Source: Prosthecodimorpha hirschii
Lineage (GTDB): Bacteria; Pseudomonadota; Alphaproteobacteria; Rhizobiales; Ancalomicrobiaceae
Assembly: GCF_001305515.1 (NCBI RefSeq)
Contig: NZ_LJYW01000001.1
Location: 1,472,320-1,536,319 of the forward strand
DNA length: 64,000 bases
Direction of reading: 5' to 3'
In this document: positions 60,030-64,000 of the stretch, one piece after another
How positions within the stretch are numbered: the first letter of the stretch is position 1
Layout of the letters: the number at the start of each line of letters is the position of its first letter
Translations under genes and position numbers: made by a program
The notes under the pieces: generated by a model
What the model was told of the DNA's origin: nothing
Seen by the model: only the letters and a program-made list of their open reading frames with translations
The model's database searches: none

Positions 60030-60797
60030 ATGCGCCTGGAACTGATGACCTCGCCGGCCGTCGCGGCCTATCTGGCCGAGCGGCCGGGCATCGTGATCCC
60101 GATCGGGGCGACCGAGCAGCACGGGCCGGACGGGCTGATCGGCACCGACCATCTCTGCCCCGAGGCGATCGCCAGGCGCTTCGGCGCGCGCGACGGCGTC
60201 ATCGTCGCGCCGACGCTTGCCTATGGCATGTCGCAGTTCCATCTGGGCTTCGCCGGCTCGATCTCGCTCCGGCCCTCGACTCTCGCCGCCCTGATCCAGG
60301 ATCTGGTCGCCTCGCTGGCCGCGACCGGCTTCACGCGGATCTATTTCCTCAACGGCCATGGCGGCAATCTGGCGCCGCTGCGCGCCGCCATCCAGGAATT
60401 TTACGCCGCGCGCTCCTTCGCGGGCGTAACCGAACCCTGCCCGGTGCATTGCCGCGTGCGCAGCTGGTGGGAACTCGACGGCGTCGATGCCCTCCGCAAG
60501 GCGCTCTACGGCGCCGCCGAGGGCTATCACGTCACCCCGTCCGAGGTCGCCCTGACGCTGGCGAGCCATCCCGACCACATCGCCGCGACCGATCGCCCGG
60601 CCCCGCCCCCGCTCGCCGACATGATCCTGCATGGCGGCGACAACTATTACGACGCGGCCGATTTCCGCCGCCGCTTCCCCGACGGCCGCGTGGTCTCCGA
60701 CGCCTCGCTCGCCACGCGCCAGCACGGCGAGGACCTGTTGGCCCTCGCCGTCGACGATCTGGCGAAGGACTTCTTCGCCTTCTGCCGCTCGGTGTGA
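60030..60797 (+). CDS. Creatininase family amidohydrolase
   Basis: A 255-residue metal-dependent cyclic amidohydrolase. Metal ligands of the family are visible: PIGATEQHGPDGLIGTDH (Glu29, His31, Asp40) and FLNGHGGNLAPL (His110), plus a candidate Glu in YHVTPSEVALT. Creatininases open creatinine to creatine; relatives act on other cyclic amides, on formylated pterin intermediates (ArfB) or in mycofactocin maturation (MftE). Start ATG 60030 after GGAAGGAT. Placed near hyuAB, it supports a cyclic-amide theme, but it has its own promoter region. Confidence 0.88.
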   Translation: MRLELMTSPAVAAYLAERPGIVIPIGATEQHGPDGLIGTDHLCPEAIARRFGARDGVIVAPTLAYGMSQFHLGFAGSISLRPSTLAALIQDLVASLAATGFTRIYFLNGHGGNLAPLRAAIQEFYAARSFAGVTEPCPVHCRVRSWWELDGVDALRKALYGAAEGYHVTPSEVALTLASHPDHIAATDRPAPPPLADMILHGGDNYYDAADFRRRFPDGRVVSDASLATRQHGEDLLALAVDDLAKDFFAFCRSV

Positions 60798-60875
60798 CGG
60801 GTGATCAAAGATCGAATGGTTCGACCGGGACGGATGGGAACCGCCCGTCCCGATCGAACCACCGGGGCAAGCCGG

Positions 60876-61643
60876 TCAGCGCGCGTCGCCGCCGGCCAGC
60901 TTCCGCTCCAGGCGACGCACGGCCCAGGAGACGACCGCGATCAGGATCAGGTATTCGATCACCAGGATGGTGTAGATCTCCAGCGGCCGGTACTCGATCA
61001 GGGTCAGTTCGTTGGCCCGCCGGGTCAGTTCCTGGTAGCCGACCACCGAGATCAGCGACGACATCTTCAGCACATAGATGAACTGGTTGCCGAGCGCCGG
61101 CAGGATGCGTCGGATGGCCTGCGGCAGGACGACGAGGCGCATCACCTGCCAGGGCGTCAGGCCGATGCTGCGGCCGGCCTCCCATTGGCCCTGCGGCACG
61201 CCCTGGATGCCGGCCCGGAAGATCTCGGCCTCGAAGGCGCTGTCCGACAGCGCCAGCGTGATCACGCCGGCGGTGAAGACGCCGAACTGGATGCCGGCGA
61301 CCACGGGCAGGCCGTAATAGACCCAGAGCAGCAGGACCAGGAGCGGGATCGCCCGGAAGGTCTCGACATAGACCCGGTTGAACTGCCGCAGCGCCTTGGT
61401 CGGCGACAGCGCGCACAGGCCGACCAGCAGCCCGATCACCACCGCGATGGCGATCGAGACGGCGGAGATCGCCAGCGTCGCCCAGACGCCGGCGGTCAGG
61501 AAGCCCAGATTGGCCAGACCGCGCGGGTCGAAGGGCGAGACCGAATGCCAGCCCCAACTGTAGCTGCCCCCGGCGCAACCGCCGAGGGCCAGAACGATGC
61601 CGCCGAGCGCGAGCCCGGCGGCGATACGACGAAGACTGGCCAT
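60876..61643 (-). CDS. Amino-acid-type ABC transporter permease
   Basis: A 255-residue permease with five or six hydrophobic segments, HEQRo type: LTAGVWATLAISAVSIAIAV, FRAIPLLVLLLWVYYGLPVV and the EAA region AEIFRAGIQGVPQGQWEAGR with PQAIRRILPALGNQFIYVLK. An N-terminal LGGIVLALGGCAGG looks like a lipobox inside the first membrane segment, probably by chance. ATG 61643 lies five bases after the binding-protein stop. No ATPase gene accompanies it in this window. Confidence 0.9.
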   Translation of the reverse strand: MASLRRIAAGLALGGIVLALGGCAGGSYSWGWHSVSPFDPRGLANLGFLTAGVWATLAISAVSIAIAVVIGLLVGLCALSPTKALRQFNRVYVETFRAIPLLVLLLWVYYGLPVVAGIQFGVFTAGVITLALSDSAFEAEIFRAGIQGVPQGQWEAGRSIGLTPWQVMRLVVLPQAIRRILPALGNQFIYVLKMSSLISVVGYQELTRRANELTLIEYRPLEIYTILVIEYLILIAVVSWAVRRLERKLAGGDAR

Positions 61644-61648
61644 CCTGC

Positions 61649-62473
61649 TCAACCGGCCGGCAGCCACTTGGACTCGAGCGCGGCGAAATAGCCCTCGATG
61701 CGCTTCAGCGAGACCCAGGTGTTGACGGTGTTGAGCCAGGTCACGTCGTCCTGCGGCACCACATAGGCGAAGGGCCGGCGGTTGCGCATCTCCGCGCCCT
61801 TGACCAGGATCGCCAGCTGGTCGAAGCGCTTGATCAGCGTCGAGGCCTCGACATTGCTGGTGATGGTCACGTCGGCGCGGTCGGCCAGGACCTCCTGGTA
61901 GCCGGTCGCCGGGGTCTGCACCGCCGCGATGGTGGCCTTGGGGAAATGCGCCTTGGCCTGATCATGGAAGACGGTGCCGAGGCTGACCGCCACCCGCACG
62001 CCTTCCGTGTTGATCGATTCCCAGGTCGCGAAGCGGCCGGCATTGGCCTTCTTGGCGAGCGGTACCGTGCCGGCCTCGAGATAGGGCAGCGAGAAGGCGG
62101 CGACGCGCGCGCGGCCCATGGCCACCGAGGCGCCGGAGAAGATGTCGTAGCGATTGGCCGCGATGCCGGCGACCAGGGTCGCCCAGTCGGTCTGCACCCA
62201 TTCGACGGTGACGCCGAGATCCTTGGCGAACAGCGTCATCGCCTCGATGTCGAAGCCCGTATAGGTGTTCGAGCCCGGATCGCGGAACGACATCGGATTG
62301 AAGTCGCCGGTGGTGCCGACGCGCAGCGAGCCGCGCTTCAGAACCTCGGCGAGCCGGTTGTTGCCGGTCGGCATGGGCGGCGGCGGGGCCGCCTGGGCCT
62401 GGACTGCGGCGGGCGCCAGCGCTGCGGCGGCTCCGGCCAGAACAAGGGATTTCGCAAGGTCGCGTCGCTTCAT
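61649..62473 (-). CDS. Family 3 solute-binding protein
   Basis: A 274-residue binding protein. The N-terminus MKRRDLAKSLVLAGAAAALA has a twin-arginine-like RR followed by a hydrophobic stretch ending AAVQAQ. The SBP_bac_3 body has SLRVGTTGDFNPMSFRDPGS, GFDIEAMTLFAKDLGVTVEW, WATLVAGIAANRYDIFSGAS and VRVAVSLGTVFHDQAKAHFP. The pattern is close to the PheC-like (cyclohexadienyl dehydratase-like) binding proteins, but with an ABC permease beside it a transport role is more likely. 125 bp downstream of the XRE-cupin regulator, which may control it. Confidence 0.88.
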   Translation of the reverse strand: MKRRDLAKSLVLAGAAAALAPAAVQAQAAPPPPMPTGNNRLAEVLKRGSLRVGTTGDFNPMSFRDPGSNTYTGFDIEAMTLFAKDLGVTVEWVQTDWATLVAGIAANRYDIFSGASVAMGRARVAAFSLPYLEAGTVPLAKKANAGRFATWESINTEGVRVAVSLGTVFHDQAKAHFPKATIAAVQTPATGYQEVLADRADVTITSNVEASTLIKRFDQLAILVKGAEMRNRRPFAYVVPQDDVTWLNTVNTWVSLKRIEGYFAALESKWLPAG

Positions 62474-62598
62474 GGTTCACTCCGCCCGTTCGGAAGTGGC
62501 TGGGAAGGATCGCCTGCCGGCCGCCCGACGGAAAGCCGGGTCTCGTTGCGGCAGGACTGCTGGGAGATCGCCGGCCCGCTCGATCGATCGGGATCCGG

Positions 62599-63243
62599 TC
62601 ATCGCCGCTCCGCCTGAACGGAGAGGAAGCGCAATGTGGGGCTCAGCACCTTCTGGATGCCGTAGCGGATCTCCGCGTCCAGGCAAACGGAATCGCCGGC
62701 GCCGAGCCGCATTTCCTGATTGCCGTAACGATAGATCGCCTCGCCCTCGAGAATATAGATGAAAACGCAGCCATGGCCGGTATAGGTCGGCGGTGCGGCG
62801 GCCTCGTTGCGCTCGATAGTGACGATCACGCTTTCGAACTGCAGGTCGCGCCGCCGGTGGAAGCCGAGCATCACGAATTCATGTTCGTGATCGCCGAGGA
62901 TGCGCCGCGAGCGCAGCCCCTCCCCGCCGCGGACCAGCGTGAAATCGGCGACCGCCGAGCCGGTGTCGCGGAACAGGCCGGCGATCGGCACCTCCAGGGC
63001 GCCGGCGATCATCTCCAGTACGCTCAGCGACGGCGACACCTGGCCGGTTTCGATGCGCGAGACCATCGCGGCCGAGATGCCGGCCCGCTGCGCCAGATCG
63101 CGCGCGGTGATGCCCTTCAGTTCGCGCAGTTCGCGCAAGGTGCGCCCGACCGCGGCATTGACGCTGGTCGCCGGCCCCTCCCATCCGGGCGGCCCCTCAT
63201 CGCCGGCTTCCGCATCCGTCATCGTCACCTCGGCCGTGTTCAT
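62599..63243 (-). CDS. XRE-family regulator with C-terminal cupin domain
   Basis: A 214-residue regulator: HTH at about residues 35-90 (KGITARDLAQRAGISAAMVS, ETGQVSPSLSVLEMIAGALE) and cupin barrel at 130-205 (GHGCVFIYILEGEAIYRYGN, RLGAGDSVCLDAEIRYGIQK). ATG 63243 overlaps the stop of the M29-like gene (ATGA), so regulator and enzyme are co-translated. It is the second XRE-cupin of the window; the two share layout but only moderate sequence similarity. It may sense a ring-cleavage or peptide-like ligand linked to its partner enzyme. Confidence 0.9.
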   Translation of the reverse strand: MNTAEVTMTDAEAGDEGPPGWEGPATSVNAAVGRTLRELRELKGITARDLAQRAGISAAMVSRIETGQVSPSLSVLEMIAGALEVPIAGLFRDTGSAVADFTLVRGGEGLRSRRILGDHEHEFVMLGFHRRRDLQFESVIVTIERNEAAAPPTYTGHGCVFIYILEGEAIYRYGNQEMRLGAGDSVCLDAEIRYGIQKVLSPTLRFLSVQAERR

Positions 63244-64000
63244 GCCGCCGCGTCCAGCCCGATGCGCCGTTCGGGCGCCGCGAACAGCGCCGCCACGTCC
63301 GGATGCTCGGCCAGGATCGCCGCCGCTCCCGGAACGGCAGCGATGTCGAGGCGGCCGTCTCGCCAGACCGGGACGCCGTCGACCGCGACGGTCGGGTCGA
63401 TGATGTTCCAGCAAATCTCGCCGGGCGCATAGTGGCCGCAGGTGTGGAAATGCAGGATGCGCGGATTGCCGAAGGCCGAGCCGCTCCAACGCTCGTAATG
63501 GTCGTGGGCCGAGCCCGGATAGGCGCAGCCGGGATGGATGCCGGTGTGCCAGGAATGCACGAGGGCGCCGTCGATGCCGAAGCGGTCGGCGACGGTCGCG
63601 ACATGGTCCTCGACCCGCGCGACCACGTCCGGCCGTCCGGACCAGCCGCGGATCCGTCCGCCGCCGATCTCGGCGATGACCGGGGAGGCGAGCGGAATGC
63701 CGTAGGGCTGATAGTAGCGCGAGCCGGTGCCGCACAGCATGTGGGCAACCGCCACCCGGCCCGAAAAGCCGGTCGCGTCGACCGGTCGGTGGACCGATTG
63801 CGGGAAGCGCTTGATCGAGGTGTCGTAAGGCGCCGCAGCGCGCTCTGGCGCGATGGCGCCGGTGAGGTCGGTGCCGAGCGGACAGGTGACGCGAATCTCG
63901 CGGGCCCCGGCCAGATGCCGGTCGATCGCGGCCGACAGCGCCACCATCGCCCGATGGTCCGCCGTGCCGAAGGGCGAGGCGAGCGCGGTCTCGTCGAGCA
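63240..64000 (-). CDS. M29/NicX-like metalloenzyme, N-terminus off window
   Basis: The frame enters from the right edge and ends at 63240; 253 codons are visible. The C-terminal part has His/Asp/Glu-rich blocks expected for metal ligands: HSWHTGIHPGCAYPGSAHDH, RILHFHTCGHYAPGEICWNI and IIDPTVAVDGVPVWRDG. The family covers thermophilic aminopeptidases (M29) and 2,5-dihydroxypyridine dioxygenase (NicX), which cleaves an N-heterocyclic ring. VTCPLGTDLTGAI upstream fits the same family. Which activity applies cannot be told here. An internal ATG at 63947 gives a shorter form, but the open upstream frame (ETALASPFGTADHRAM) looks coding. Confidence 0.7.
   Translation of the reverse strand, partial: LDETALASPFGTADHRAMVALSAAIDRHLAGAREIRVTCPLGTDLTGAIAPERAAAPYDTSIKRFPQSVHRPVDATGFSGRVAVAHMLCGTGSRYYQPYGIPLASPVIAEIGGGRIRGWSGRPDVVARVEDHVATVADRFGIDGALVHSWHTGIHPGCAYPGSAHDHYERWSGSAFGNPRILHFHTCGHYAPGEICWNIIDPTVAVDGVPVWRDGRLDIAAVPGAAAILAEHPDVAALFAAPERRIGLDAAA

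Noticed and set aside
60876-61643. Lipobox (LALGGCAGG) marking the permease as a lipoprotein
   Set aside because: It lies within the first membrane segment of a polytopic permease; a chance match is more likely.
1-64000. CRISPR arrays, tRNA or rRNA genes, integrase with attachment sites
   Set aside because: No regularly spaced repeats, cloverleaf-type sequence, rRNA signature or phage-type integrase was seen on reading both strands.

Overview
The window is GC-rich DNA that reads as alphaproteobacterial, probably from a Rhizobiales-type organism. This is inferred from the glxBCD-glnT cluster, the twin-arginine isoaspartyl methyltransferase, many ABC uptake operons, FCD-type GntR and XRE-cupin regulators, and strong GC bias at third codon positions. 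No rRNA, tRNA or CRISPR array was seen. Family calls rest on motifs read by eye, with no database search.

Positions 1-24.2 kb are an exopolysaccharide/O-antigen-like locus, almost all on the minus strand. Its right half is an orderly export module: a polyprenyl-phosphate sugar transferase, a PPP-family phosphatase, a Wza-like export lipoprotein, a Gly/Ser-rich secreted protein, a Wzz/BY-kinase co-polymerase, a small membrane-anchored protein, an O-antigen ligase-family protein and a NusG/RfaH-like antiterminator. Just past the antiterminator lie a hairpin and an exact match to the ops core that RfaH reads in enterobacteria. Its left half (flippase, methyltransferase, GT4 and GT2 glycosyltransferases, a second polymerase/ligase, a beta-propeller protein) is lower in GC and broken up by insertion sequences: a decayed IS5 copy, an IS3 element with an IS21 element nested inside it, a second IS5 copy and an IS110 remnant. 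The methyltransferase and several transposases are broken.

Positions 24.9-29.8 kb hold a periplasmic isoaspartyl methyltransferase, a large membrane protein with a spermidine-synthase-like domain, and a secreted alpha/beta-hydrolase-like protein.

Positions 30.1-42.8 kb form two converging operons. The plus-strand one encodes a polar amino-acid-type ABC transporter and an iron-type alcohol dehydrogenase. The minus-strand one encodes an AA_synth-family protein, a hydrolase, a flavin reductase with an extra C-terminal domain, an LLM flavin monooxygenase, an aldehyde dehydrogenase and a PotFGHI-type ABC transporter. Both promoters, and that of a GntR regulator at 48.5-49.3 kb, carry almost the same palindrome (TGGCATACCA type). 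This suggests one regulon for taking up and oxidising an unidentified nitrogenous compound, and is my best candidate for an undescribed system.

Positions 43.1-48.4 kb carry glnT-glxD-glxC-glxB (type III glutamine synthetase-like plus a split glutamate-synthase-like enzyme) under a divergent-looking XRE-cupin regulator; a shared GAAACTTT motif lies before both. Positions 49.8-59.1 kb carry a ribose-type ABC transporter (binding protein, double ATPase, two permeases) followed by hyuA, a small lectin-like secreted protein and hyuB. Positions 59.2-64 kb carry a glutathione transferase, a creatininase-family amidohydrolase, an amino-acid ABC permease and binding protein with no ATPase, an XRE-cupin regulator and an M29/NicX-like metalloenzyme cut by the window edge. 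Together the right 34 kb looks like a platform for scavenging cyclic amides and other small nitrogen compounds.
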